From Accumulibacter sp031732795 (GTDB lineage: Bacteria > Pseudomonadota > Gammaproteobacteria > Burkholderiales > Rhodocyclaceae), in NCBI GenBank assembly GCA_031732795.1, contig JAVMKC010000031.1, forward strand, positions 1 to 64,000: a stretch of DNA of 64,000 nt. The letters run 5' to 3'. The position numbers were made by a program, and so were the translations under genes. Numbering within the stretch: the stretch's first letter is position 1; each line of letters begins with the position of its first letter. Of this stretch, positions 25,151 through 33,142 are shown one piece after another. The notes under the pieces are model-generated. The model worked only from the letters and a program-made list of their open reading frames with translations, searched no databases and was not told the DNA's origin.

Positions 25151-25240
25151 AATGATTCAATGCAAGACCTGACCCTGGTGGTGGACCTGACCCTGGTGGT
25201 GGACCCCTGGTGGTGGACCCTGGTGGTGTGACCCTGGTGG
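25151..25240. repeat. Short tandem array of GACCCTGGTGGTG-type units
   Basis: After AATGATTCAATGCAAGACCT come about five near-identical copies of a 13-bp unit GACCCTGGTGGTG, some separated by an extra GACCT or C. The entry sequence is a close relative of AATGATTAAATGCAAGACCTGACCC in the array at 26.6-27.0 kb, so both arrays belong to one family. It lies over the 3' end of the lipase frame and interrupts it. Confidence 0.8.
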
Positions 25241-25609
25241 CAGCGAATGACCGGTAAATGAGATGGCGGCGTTCGGATTGGCCTGAACGGTGTCCAGATA
25301 AAACCGGGCGGCGTCGAGCACCTGCGGAGCCAGCATGGCGCCCGTGGCGGCGGGAGCGTTGCCGGTGGTCCAATCCAGCAAGTCCTCGTCCGTGGTCCCG
25401 GCGTAGGAAATCACGATTTCGTTTCCGCGCTGGTAGGCCGTTGCCATGAAGCCATCGCTTCGGACTTGTTGATACAGCACACTCCAACCGTCAGGAACAG
25501 GCAGAGTGTTCCGCGTTGAGCGAACCATATCGTCGGGTGCCGTTATTTCGTTCTTGTTGCCGTAAACGTTGGCAGAAAACAGCGCATATTCTTCGATGGT
25601 GGTGGTCAT
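25157..25609 (-). pseudogene. Lipase (class 3 / alpha-beta hydrolase), truncated
   Basis: 150 codons from the ATG at 25609 (AGGAA at 8 bp). The first ~120 residues look like the N-terminal half of a lipase class 3 protein: MTTTIEEYALFSANVYG, AYQRGNEIVISYAGT, then the strand leading to the nucleophile, AISFTGHSL. The expected GHSLGG motif breaks right after GHSL, and the frame continues into translated repeat array (PPGSHHQGPPPG...) before stopping. Everything beyond the nucleophile, including catalytic Asp and His, is missing, and I find no remnant on the far side of the array. It follows the lipoprotein gene by two bases, so the pair was one operon. Probably non-functional as an enzyme. Confidence 0.72.
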
Positions 25610-25611
25610 GG

Positions 25612-26490
25612 TCAGCGTTCCTGGGATGAGTTGTTGTTTTGGCTCGCATCGAATCTTTTCTTGGCTTCTTCGAGTCGTTTGAGCGTTTCTTCTCGGCTTG
25701 GATTGACGCTTACCGGAATCTTTCTTTGCCAGTACCCGCAGAGATGAAGATTCCAGCGGAACAGATCCTGATCTTGCGCCCGTCGCTTGGTGCGCGGATC
25801 AATGGCTGTGCGCTCATAGAAGGACTGAATCGTCTCCGGATTTGTTCTATCGCCTCGCGCACTCCTGTTGATGCTATATGGACGATCATCCTGGCCATCG
25901 AGTCGGAGCAATCCCTTGGTGTCGTCTTCTGAATCGTGTCCCCACGGATCTCTTTCTAGATTCCTTCGAATACGGTCTACCGGAGCGTGAGATTGAGGAA
26001 TTTCAACCCACTGAGCATTTGTCCACTTCAGTATCTGAATGGCGTAATCTTCGGGTTTCTTCGTGGCGCATGCCTGAATGGTTTCCGCGATTCTCACGAG
26101 ATAAAACACACCATTCACGCGGTCGAAGCTCGTCGGTGACTGATAGACACCGAAATTGCCTTTCCAATGGATGCCCTCAGGGGCATAACGGAGTTCGGCG
26201 TCAATATACGCGCCGCGCTTTGCATCTGGGAAGCCACTACTCTTGGCGCGCGCTTTTCTCCAAATCACGATCGTGCTGCCGTCACTAAGTTTAACTTCCT
26301 CGCTCCATTCAACCGTGTCAATACCTTTGCTGCAGGCAGGCAAAAAGGCTGTGCCGATGACGAAAATTGCGAGCAGCATGCGCGGGCATTTGATGAACTT
26401 GACCCGCCGCATTCCCCGCAATCGCAACAGGTTGAGTACGCCGCAACAAAGGCTCCGTGTGGGATGTTCATACTCGTTCTTGAAAGCCAT
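25612..26490 (-). CDS. Hypothetical lipoprotein, partner of the truncated lipase
   Basis: 292 residues from the ATG at 26490, which has GGAG 7 bp upstream. A hydrophobic segment with a lipobox (MLLAIFVIGTAFLPACSKG) ends at Cys53; initiation at the internal Met27 or Met38 would give a more ordinary lipoprotein signal. The mature part is polar, with conserved-looking Trp/Tyr/Cys residues and a charged C-terminus (EETLKRLEEAKKRFD, coiled-coil-like). No family recognised. It is tightly linked to the lipase upstream end and lies amid RHS and repeat remnants. A lipoprotein beside a phospholipase is the layout of some type VI effector-immunity pairs, but nothing in the sequence proves this. Confidence 0.68.
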   Translation of the reverse strand: MAFKNEYEHPTRSLCCGVLNLLRLRGMRRVKFIKCPRMLLAIFVIGTAFLPACSKGIDTVEWSEEVKLSDGSTIVIWRKARAKSSGFPDAKRGAYIDAELRYAPEGIHWKGNFGVYQSPTSFDRVNGVFYLVRIAETIQACATKKPEDYAIQILKWTNAQWVEIPQSHAPVDRIRRNLERDPWGHDSEDDTKGLLRLDGQDDRPYSINRSARGDRTNPETIQSFYERTAIDPRTKRRAQDQDLFRWNLHLCGYWQRKIPVSVNPSREETLKRLEEAKKRFDASQNNNSSQER

Positions 26491-26569
26491 GGTCTTGCTC
26501 CGTGTCTCGATGTTTGTTTGTGTGCTGGCGCGGCGCTTAGGCTGCCAGTCGCCATTGATTCTGGTTGGA

Positions 26570-26997
26570 GAGCATCGGGGTCACATGGAGTCATCGGGGT
26601 CACAGTCACCATCGGGGTCACACCATCGGGGTCAGGGTCACACCATCGGGGTCAACCATCGGGGTCAGGTCTTGCATTTAATCATTTCCGGTTTTCGAGC
26701 TGTACGGGTCAACCATCGGGGTCACGAACCATCGGGGTCAGGTCTTGTCACGAACCATCGGGGTCAGGTCTTGCATTTAATCATTTCCGGTTTTCGAGCT
26801 GTACGATACGGCTGATGGTTGATGCGGAGAATTCCGAGATCTAACCCCGATGGCTTTCGGAAATGATTAAATGCAAGACCTGACCCCGATGAATGACCCG
26901 TGACCCCGATGAATGACCCGGAAATGATTAAACACCATCGGGGTCAGGTCTTGAATTTTGCATAAACACCATCGGGGTCAGGTCTTGAATTTTGCAT
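26570..26997. repeat. Mosaic array of ACCATCGGGGTCA-type repeats, both orientations
   Basis: More than ten copies of ACCATCGGGGTCA (some truncated) are scattered over about 430 bp. Two larger perfect direct copies of 53 bp occupy 26654-26706 and 26753-26805; they start AACCATCGGGGTCAGGTC and end CGAGCTGTACG. From 26842 the same units run inverted (GGAAATGATTAAATGCAAGA at 26859, then TGACCCCGATGAATGACCC twice), and finally turn back (ACCATCGGGGTCAGGTC at 26933 and 26968, each followed by TTGAATTTTGCAT). No reading frame with known domains is present. Units are too short and irregular for CRISPR. Confidence 0.85.
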
Positions 26998-27011
26998 GCC
27001 AACTTCTTTAA

Positions 27012-27411
27012 CTTCGTGCCGGGGTCGTCTGCCAGACCTGGAACGACACCGCCTATTTCTGGCGTTCCGGTCTCGACCGTTGGCGGAACTATATCGTCAA
27101 CGGGCTGAATCAATACGGCCAGTACGGCATCAGCCGGTTCACGCACGACAGCGCGGGGAATCTGAGCGGTGATGGTAACTGGGCCTGGAGCTGCGACACC
27201 TACAACCGGTTGAAGAGCGCCAGTCGCAGCACGACCCGCGTGCCACTGGCCTATGATGTGGCTGAGCGGCTGTGGCAAGAAATCATGAGTCGGCAGCACC
27301 AGCACGCAGTTTCTGCACGGCGCCGCCGATTGGGTGGCCGAGTATGACGGGGCGAGCAATGCTCTGGCGTCACGTGCAGGGCCGGGCGTCGACGGGTCGC
27401 TGTTCAGTTAG
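27012..27411 (+). pseudogene. RHS/YD-repeat protein fragment with frameshift
   Basis: From 27030 one frame reads ...WRNYIVNGLNQYGQYG, FTHDSAGNLSGDGNW, YNRLKSASRSTT and LAYDVAERLWQE, which are standard RHS core repeat blocks (VNGLNQY; YDxxGNLxxDG; YDxENRL; YDPLGRL). Near 27285 the match moves to another frame: STQFLHGAADWVAEYDGASNAL, corresponding to the family TxFLYDGxDLVAEYD block, ending at TAG 27411. So a short RHS remnant is left, broken by one frameshift and lacking both ends. RHS proteins are large toxin-carrying filaments or polymorphic toxins. The left end abuts the repeat array. Confidence 0.78.
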
Positions 27412-27765
27412 GAAGACCTGATCTTCGTGGTTGTCCTCCAGTGCTTGACTCGGCAGCGTTCCGCATTCGAAAATGCGGGAACTGATCAATTGGTCGCTAA
27501 CATCGCTGCACAGACCGTTTGGCGATGGTTTTGACGATGGTCATGGTGAGCATTTTCTGTTTGGATCGCCTTGTCTTCCGGAGCGTTTGCCGTCTTGTGG
27601 GCAGACGGTCGGTCTTTGGGTCGCGACGCCGTCAGGCTTCCCAAGCTTTCTTGTGTCGCCTGAACAATCAGGTTTTCCTGTGACGACGCTTGTTTGCAGC
27701 ATCACCGTTGGCACGGGTGAGTAGCGCGTCATCGTGTGATGTCGCGTATTTCTTTGGGGGTTATC
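27412..27765. other. Intergenic region upstream of the PHA-related operon
   Basis: About 350 bp with no gene I can support. It holds an interrupted palindrome near 27457-27482 (GTTCCGCATTCGAAAATGCGGGAAC) and must contain the promoter for the following SDR-thiolase genes. A TGGCACG at 27714 is not followed by a properly spaced TTGC, so no sigma-54 promoter is called. Confidence 0.4.
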
Positions 27766-28533
27766 ATGCAAATTAATGGCAGTGTGTTTGTTGTAACAGG
27801 TGCAGGTTCTGGACTGGGCGCGGCGACGGCGACCGCGGTGGTGAATGGTGGTGGCAAGGTGGTGATCGTCGATGTCGACACCGCAGCGGGTGAAGCGCAA
27901 GCCGCGCAACTCGGTGCCAACGCTCGGTTCATCAAAACCGACGTTACGGATGAAGCCAGCGCGCGTGCAGCCATCGATCTGGCGGTCAGCGAATTCGGCG
28001 CTCTGCACGGTCTGGTCAACTGCGCCGGTGTCGCGCCGCCCAAGAAAGTGCTCGGCCGTGACGGCCCGCACGATCTGGCGACCTTCTCGAGAGTGGTTAA
28101 CATCAACCTGGTGGGCACGTTCAACATGATTCGTCTGGCTGCCGAAGCGATGAACAAAAACGAGCCGAACGATGGTGGCGAGCGTGGTGTCATCGTCAAT
28201 ACTGCTTCGGTTGCTGCCTACGACGGTCAAATCGGTCAGGCCGCTTATGCTTGTTCGAAAGCCGGTGTCGTCGGACTGACGCTGCCGGTTGCTCGGGAAC
28301 TGGCGGCGCTGGGTATTCGCGTGGTGACCATCGCTCCGGGCATCTTCGAAACGCCAATGCTCAAAGGTCTGCCGCAAGCCGCGCAGGATTCGCTGGGCAA
28401 GATGGTTCCCTTCCCGTCGCGCCTGGGTCGTCCTGCCGAATACGCCGCTTTGGTGCAGCACATCTGTGAAAACGGTTATCTCAACGGCGAAGTGATTCGT
28501 CTCGACGGTTCGATCCGGATGGCCGCCAAGTAA
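27766..28533 (+). CDS. SDR-family 3-hydroxyacyl-CoA dehydrogenase
   Basis: 255 residues from the ATG at 27766, preceded by a GGGGG purine run. Short-chain dehydrogenase: cofactor motif TGAGSGLG, an acidic residue after beta-2 (VIVDVDT) favouring NAD, NCAGVAPP, and catalytic Ser/Tyr/Lys in NTASVAAYDGQIGQAAYACSK. The overall sequence resembles 3-hydroxyacyl-CoA / 3-hydroxy-2-methylbutyryl-CoA dehydrogenases (HSD17B10-like), which oxidise (S)-3-hydroxyacyl-CoA, rather than PhaB. It precedes a thiolase by 61 bp, so the pair can interconvert 3-hydroxyacyl-, 3-ketoacyl- and acetyl-CoA. Confidence 0.88.
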   Translation: MQINGSVFVVTGAGSGLGAATATAVVNGGGKVVIVDVDTAAGEAQAAQLGANARFIKTDVTDEASARAAIDLAVSEFGALHGLVNCAGVAPPKKVLGRDGPHDLATFSRVVNINLVGTFNMIRLAAEAMNKNEPNDGGERGVIVNTASVAAYDGQIGQAAYACSKAGVVGLTLPVARELAALGIRVVTIAPGIFETPMLKGLPQAAQDSLGKMVPFPSRLGRPAEYAALVQHICENGYLNGEVIRLDGSIRMAAK

Positions 28534-28594
28534 TCACTGAGACGTAAAAGCCGTTCAATTACCCAGCAAGTCATTGCGAAATAGGAGTATTTTT

Positions 28595-29776
28595 ATGACT
28601 GAATCAGTAGTGATCGTAGGCGCCAAGCGGACGCCGGTAGGTTCCTTTCAAGGCCAGTTTTCTGGTCTCAGCGCGCCGCAACTTGGCGCGGTGGCGATCA
28701 AGGCCGCTGTCGAACAGGCGGGTGTCAATGTCGATGATATCGATGAGGCGCTGATGGGCTGTTGCCTGATGGCCGGTGTGCGGCAAGCGCCGGCACGGCA
28801 GGCCGTGCTGGGTGCAGGTTTGCCGAAGTCGGTGCCTTGTACCACCCTGACCAAAATGTGCAGCTCGGCTCAGAAAAGCGTGATGATCGCTCATGACGAG
28901 CTGCTGGCCGGTTCGGTCAATCTGGCGGTCGCTGGTGGCATGGAGTCGATGACCAATGCTCCGCACGTCTTGACCAGCGCGCGTACCGGTTATCGGTTGG
29001 GTAATGGACAACTGTATGACCACATGTTCCTGGATGGTCTGGAAGACGCTTACGAACAAGGCAAACTGATGGGTGCCTTCGCTGAGCTTTGTGTCGATAA
29101 GTACCAGTTCTCCCGTGAAGCGATGGACGCTTTCGCCACTGAATCGGTGACCCGCGCCCAGCGCTCGGTTGCCAATGGCGCTTTCCAGGCCGAAATCGCG
29201 CCGGTGACGGTGACCACCCGCCGCGGCGAGGAAGTCATCGGCGGCGATGAAACCCCGGGCAAATGCGACATTTCCAAAATTTCCAAACTGAAGCCGGCTT
29301 TCAAGAAGGATGGTGCAGTTACCCCGGCCAATTCGTCGTCGATTTCTGATGGTGCCGCGGCTTTCGTGCTGATGCGCGAATCGGATGCCAAAAAAGCTGG
29401 CATTACTCCGCTGGCGCGGATCGTCGGTCATGCCACCTACGCGGCGGAACCCGCCTGGTTCACGACTGCTCCGGTGTTCGTGTTCAAGAAACTACTCAAG
29501 AAAGTCGGCTGGGAAGTCAGCGATGTCGATCTCTGGGAGGTCAATGAAGCCTTTGCCGCCGTGACCATGGCCTCGATGCACGATCTCAACCTGTCGCACG
29601 ATAAGGTCAACGTCAATGGCGGAGCCTGCGGCATGGGCCATCCGATCGGCGCTACCGGTTCCCGGATTCTGATCACCTTGCTTTACGCGCTCAAGGCCCG
29701 CGGCCTCAAGCGCGGTATCGCCGGCCTGTGCGCCGGTGGCGGCGAAGCGACAGCGATTGCCATCGAAGTCATCTGA
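28595..29776 (+). CDS. Acetyl-CoA C-acyltransferase (thiolase)
   Basis: 393 residues from the ATG at 28595 with AGGAG 8 bp upstream. Thiolase motifs: acyl-binding Cys in CTTLTKMCSSAQKSVM, His in GGACGMGHPIGATGSR, and the second Cys in GLCAGGGEATAIAIE; NEAFA is intact. The enzyme condenses or cleaves acyl-CoA and acetyl-CoA. The genomic setting with hydratases and PhaEC suggests supply of (or degradation to) PHA precursors; the exact substrate (acetoacetyl-CoA versus longer) cannot be told. A hairpin and a small hot-dog-fold gene follow. Confidence 0.92.
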   Translation: MTESVVIVGAKRTPVGSFQGQFSGLSAPQLGAVAIKAAVEQAGVNVDDIDEALMGCCLMAGVRQAPARQAVLGAGLPKSVPCTTLTKMCSSAQKSVMIAHDELLAGSVNLAVAGGMESMTNAPHVLTSARTGYRLGNGQLYDHMFLDGLEDAYEQGKLMGAFAELCVDKYQFSREAMDAFATESVTRAQRSVANGAFQAEIAPVTVTTRRGEEVIGGDETPGKCDISKISKLKPAFKKDGAVTPANSSSISDGAAAFVLMRESDAKKAGITPLARIVGHATYAAEPAWFTTAPVFVFKKLLKKVGWEVSDVDLWEVNEAFAAVTMASMHDLNLSHDKVNVNGGACGMGHPIGATGSRILITLLYALKARGLKRGIAGLCAGGGEATAIAIEVI

Positions 29777-29796
29777 TCCGGTCGCCAACGAGAATT

Positions 29797-29819
29797 CCCG
29801 CCCCATTCCCTGGGGCGGG
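29797..29819 (+). other. Hairpin between the thiolase and dehydratase genes
   Basis: CCCGCCCCA and TGGGGCGGG form a perfect 9-bp GC-rich stem with a 5-nt loop, 20 bp after the thiolase stop and 16 bp before the next ATG. It lacks a T-run, so it is more likely an mRNA-stabilising or partial attenuating structure inside the operon. Confidence 0.45.
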
Positions 29820-29835
29820 TTCAGGAGTGTTTAGG

Positions 29836-30276
29836 ATGTTGATTGACAAAAAACATATCGGCATGAAAGTGCCGCCGCACCGCGTGCATCTGACAGCTTG
29901 GCAGTTGAAGTGGTTTGCCAAGGCGATCGGTGAGACCAATCCGGTCTATTTCGATGAAGACGCGGCGCACAAGGCGGGGCTGCCAGGCGTACTGGCTCCA
30001 CCGACCTTCCTGTTCTGCATGGACATGGATAAGGAGCATCCCTTCGATTATCTCGAAACCATGGGTTGCGACCTGGGGAAAATGTTGCACGGCGAGCAGT
30101 CGTTCAATTATTACCAGCCGTTCTACTCGGGTGATACTCTCGATTTCGATGGGCAGATCACTGATATCTATGACAAAAAGAACGGCGCTTTGCAGTTCGT
30201 TGTCAAAGAGGTCAAGGTCTGGCGTCAGGGCGAACTGGTTGGCGACCTGCGTAGCGTAATGGTCATTCGGGCATAG
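29836..30276 (+). CDS. FAS1-like / MaoC N-terminal hot-dog dehydratase domain protein
   Basis: 146 residues from the ATG at 29836 (MLIDKKHIGMKVPPHRV). The sequence resembles the N-terminal half of MaoC-type dehydratases: AKAIGETNPVYFDEDAAHKAGLPGVLAPPTFLFCMDM, then HGEQSFNYYQPFYSGDTLDFDG. This half usually forms a dimer with a catalytic MaoC domain such as that encoded by the next gene, 10 bp downstream. Together they would hydrate enoyl-CoA. The catalytic Asp/His pair of hydratase 2 is not evident here, so it may be the non-catalytic partner. Confidence 0.8.
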   Translation: MLIDKKHIGMKVPPHRVHLTAWQLKWFAKAIGETNPVYFDEDAAHKAGLPGVLAPPTFLFCMDMDKEHPFDYLETMGCDLGKMLHGEQSFNYYQPFYSGDTLDFDGQITDIYDKKNGALQFVVKEVKVWRQGELVGDLRSVMVIRA

Positions 30277-30286
30277 GGGAACGGCG

Positions 30287-30706
30287 ATGACACAACCGAA
30301 TTTTGCTGCACTCAACGTCGGCGATGCCTTGCCGTCGATGACTACCGAACCGGTGTCCCGTCTTACCCTTGCGCTGTATGCTACCGGGTCTGGCGACCAT
30401 CATCCGTTGCACCTCGATCAAGACTATGTGCGCTCGAAAGGAATCCCTGATGTCTTTGCCCATGGCATGTTGGGCATGGCTTATCTTGGACGTTTGCTGA
30501 CGCAATGGGTGCCGCAGGGAGCGATTCGCAGTTTTGGCGTTCGCTTTACGGCGATCACTCAGGTTGGCGAGCGCTTGGTGTGCACGGGCAAGATTGTCGA
30601 GAAGCTGGTGCAAAATGGTGAAAATTGTGTACGTCTTGAATTGACCTGCGCCAACGAAGCTGGCGAGGCGAAACACAAGGCGGATGCAGTGGTGGCGCTG
30701 GCTTGA
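30287..30706 (+). CDS. MaoC-family (R)-specific enoyl-CoA hydratase-like protein
   Basis: 139 residues from the ATG at 30287 (AGGGGA upstream). Hydratase-2 motif with catalytic Asp and His: YATGSGDHHPLHLDQDYVRSKGIPDVFAHGMLGMAYLG. A single hot-dog domain of the size of PhaJ. It would hydrate trans-2-enoyl-CoA to (R)-3-hydroxyacyl-CoA, which can feed PHA synthase, most likely together with the preceding subunit. A rho-independent terminator follows, ending this operon before phaE. Confidence 0.85.
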   Translation: MTQPNFAALNVGDALPSMTTEPVSRLTLALYATGSGDHHPLHLDQDYVRSKGIPDVFAHGMLGMAYLGRLLTQWVPQGAIRSFGVRFTAITQVGERLVCTGKIVEKLVQNGENCVRLELTCANEAGEAKHKADAVVALA

Positions 30707-30736
30707 GACTCTGCAAGCCAGATTGCTGCAAGATCG

Positions 30737-30762
30737 CGGCCGTCGAAAGACGGCCGTTGTTT
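30737..30762 (+). terminator. Rho-independent terminator before phaE
   Basis: CGGCCGTC-GAAA-GACGGCCG (30737-30756): perfect 8-bp stem with a GNRA tetraloop followed by TTGTTT. It lies 31 bp after the MaoC stop and separates the SDR-thiolase-hydratase genes from phaEC, whose promoter should then be in 30763-30848. Confidence 0.75.
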
Positions 30763-30848
30763 AGTTGTAATGTGCACTCAGTCTACCGATGAGCATCTGC
30801 CTGCCGCCGTGGTGGGCGTGTCCGACATTCTGAAAGGAGATCGTAGGA

Positions 30849-31919
30849 GTGGAAAACAAAAACCCGAGTGAGCAACTAGGAGGCGTGGTCAACGCCTGGG
30901 CAGAGATGCAAAAACGCATGTGGGGCGATTGGGCCTCCATGCTGAAAAACATCCCCGGTGGTGATGAAAGCCCGGTCGCCGCTGTCAAGAAAGGCTTCGA
31001 AGCGGCCAGCAAAGGCGGTAACGAAGCCGCGCGTGCGTTGATGGATCGCATTTCCGGCAGCCAAAGCGCGATGAATCGCGTCATGGATTTCTTTTTCAGG
31101 TCCATGAAGGTTGTCGCCCCCAACCTCGAAATGAAGAAGGATTGGCGTCCTGATTTGGCGGCTTTTGCCGACCAGTGGGCGAAAGAATCGACCGCCATGT
31201 TGCAGCGCAGCATGGGCTTGGGTTCGCATTTTGGTGATTTCACCAATACCCTGACCAAAGACATGCCGAATGCTCTGGGTCCTTGGCTGTCCTTTCTGAC
31301 GCAAGCGGCGTCTGCCGGCCATATTGGCGAAGGCATGCTGGGTGGTACTGCCGGTTTGAGTCGTTTGCTGGCCATGGAAAGCGATGCCAGCGCGATCGGC
31401 GCCGTCGGTGAAATTCCGCATTTCGGTTTGTCCCGCGAGAAGAACGCCAAAATGCTTCGTCTGGTCGATGCATCGGTCGATGTGCGTAAAGCCAGTCTGG
31501 AATTCCATACGGCTTTCGCCGAAGCCTTGGCTAAAGCCGTCGAGGCCACCATCGAAGAACTAGGCAAACTGGCTGCGAAGGGCGAGAAGATCACCACCGT
31601 GCGCGATCTGATGCGGTTGTGGTATCGCACTGCCGATGGCTCCCTGCTGATAACCTTCAATTCCAAGGAGTTTCTCGACATCCAGAATCAATTCTCCCTG
31701 GCTCAGCAGCAGTACAAGCTGGCGCAGCGGGTGGTCGTCGAAGATATTTTCCGGAGTTTCGATATTCCGACGCGCACTGAGGTCGATGAGGCTTACAAGG
31801 TCATTCACGATCTCAAGAAAGAAGTCCGTGCGCTCAGGAAAGAATTGCTTCCGCCGAGCCACGGCGTTGCTGCCAAGGCCGCAACGGTCCGCAAAGCGGC
31901 GCGCCCAAAAAGCGAGTGA
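30849..31919 (+). CDS. phaE: Class III PHA synthase subunit PhaE
   Basis: 356 residues from a GTG at 30849, with GGAG upstream. The N-terminal region has WAEMQKRMWGDWASML; the C-terminal half shows the PhaE core (EFHTAFAEALAKAVEATIEELG, TVRDLMRLWYRTADGSLL, FSLAQQQYKLAQRVVVEDIFRSFDIPTRTEVDEAYKVIHDLKKEVRALRKEL), ending in a coiled coil and a basic tail. PhaE has no catalytic residues and activates PhaC in class III synthases. phaC follows after 73 bp. The identification is based on the C-terminal motifs and neighbour. Confidence 0.9.
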   Translation: MENKNPSEQLGGVVNAWAEMQKRMWGDWASMLKNIPGGDESPVAAVKKGFEAASKGGNEAARALMDRISGSQSAMNRVMDFFFRSMKVVAPNLEMKKDWRPDLAAFADQWAKESTAMLQRSMGLGSHFGDFTNTLTKDMPNALGPWLSFLTQAASAGHIGEGMLGGTAGLSRLLAMESDASAIGAVGEIPHFGLSREKNAKMLRLVDASVDVRKASLEFHTAFAEALAKAVEATIEELGKLAAKGEKITTVRDLMRLWYRTADGSLLITFNSKEFLDIQNQFSLAQQQYKLAQRVVVEDIFRSFDIPTRTEVDEAYKVIHDLKKEVRALRKELLPPSHGVAAKAATVRKAARPKSE

Positions 31920-31992
31920 GCCGCCCAGCCTGGAACGATAGAACTTTTATTTTCGGGCTTTGAGCTAATAGACCAATAGGAGCGTGCTACCC

Positions 31993-33099
31993 ATGTTGAA
32001 TTTCCCCATCCAGATTCTTCCCGCCGACCTGGCTGCCGAAACCGCGGCGTTGAACGCGAAACTCGCCAAAGGCGTCGATGTTCTCAACAAATTGACCGAC
32101 GACGATATCGATATTGGCAGTACGCCGAAAGACGTCGTTTTCGAGCAGGACGGTATCGAGGTTTACCATTACCATCCCCTGGTCGAAAAATCGAAGATCA
32201 TGAAAACCCCGCTGTTGATCGTGCCGCCGCTGATCAATGGCTATCAAGTGGCTGATTTGCAACCCGACCGTTCGCTGGTCCGGAACCTGTTGAACGAAGG
32301 CATCGACGTTTATTTGAACAATTGGGGTTATCCGCGGCAAGTCGACAAGTATCGTACCGTCGACGATTACATCAATGGCTATCTGGACGATACCATCGAT
32401 TTCATTCGTCATCATCATGGCGTAGACAAGGTCGCGCTGCTCGGCATTTGCCAGGGCGGCACCATCTCGACCACGTATTCGACCATGCATCCGGACAAGA
32501 TCAGCCACCTGACGTTGACCGTCACGCCGATCGATTTCGAAGCGTACAAGGCGAAGCACAAGCCCCATGAAGGCTTGATGTTTACCATGGGCGCCGACGC
32601 CGACGTCGAGAAAATGGTCGCCGTACATGGCAATGTGCCAGTTGATGTGCTCAACGTCTCCTTCCTGATGGCCTCGCCGTTCATCCTCAATTTCGGCAAG
32701 TACGCCGATGTGATCGATATCCTGGATGACCGTCAAGCGCTGATCAACTTCCTGCGGATGGAGAAATGGCTGTTTGGCGGTCCGGACGCCGCCGGTCAAA
32801 CGTTCAAGGAGTTCATCCGCGATTTCCTGAAAGGCAACAAGCTGGTCAAGGGGACGCTGGAAGTCGGTGGTCAAAAAGCCGATCTCAAGAACCTGACCAT
32901 GCCGGTGCTGAACGTTTATGCCGAGAAGGACCACATCGTGCCGCCGGCCTGCACCGTTGCGCTCGGCAAACATGTCGGCAGCCAGGACTACACCGAATTT
33001 GCCATCGCCACCGGCCATATCGGGATCTATACCGGCGGTCTGGCCCAGAAAGTGCTGGCGCCGAAAGTCGGCAGCTGGTTACGCGAGCGCGGCGCGTGA
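31993..33099 (+). CDS. phaC: Class III PHA synthase subunit PhaC
   Basis: 368 residues from the ATG at 31993 (AGGAG at about 9-10 bp; a GTG at 31984 is too close to it). Alpha/beta hydrolase with the class III lipase-like box LLGICQGGTIS (nucleophilic Cys), Asp in VYAEKDHIVPP and His in IATGHIGIYTGG. The length (class I enzymes are ~560+) and the adjacent phaE establish class III. It polymerises (R)-3-hydroxyacyl-CoA, generally short chain. A strong terminator follows. Confidence 0.95.
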   Translation: MLNFPIQILPADLAAETAALNAKLAKGVDVLNKLTDDDIDIGSTPKDVVFEQDGIEVYHYHPLVEKSKIMKTPLLIVPPLINGYQVADLQPDRSLVRNLLNEGIDVYLNNWGYPRQVDKYRTVDDYINGYLDDTIDFIRHHHGVDKVALLGICQGGTISTTYSTMHPDKISHLTLTVTPIDFEAYKAKHKPHEGLMFTMGADADVEKMVAVHGNVPVDVLNVSFLMASPFILNFGKYADVIDILDDRQALINFLRMEKWLFGGPDAAGQTFKEFIRDFLKGNKLVKGTLEVGGQKADLKNLTMPVLNVYAEKDHIVPPACTVALGKHVGSQDYTEFAIATGHIGIYTGGLAQKVLAPKVGSWLRERGA

Positions 33100-33142
33100 G
33101 CGCTGGCTGCGTTCGGCTTTCGTAAGCCATCGGTAAGTCATC

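Noticed and set aside
26570..26997. Repeat array as a CRISPR locus
   Set aside because: Units are 13-18 bp, occur in both orientations and have no regular unique spacers; no cas gene is near.
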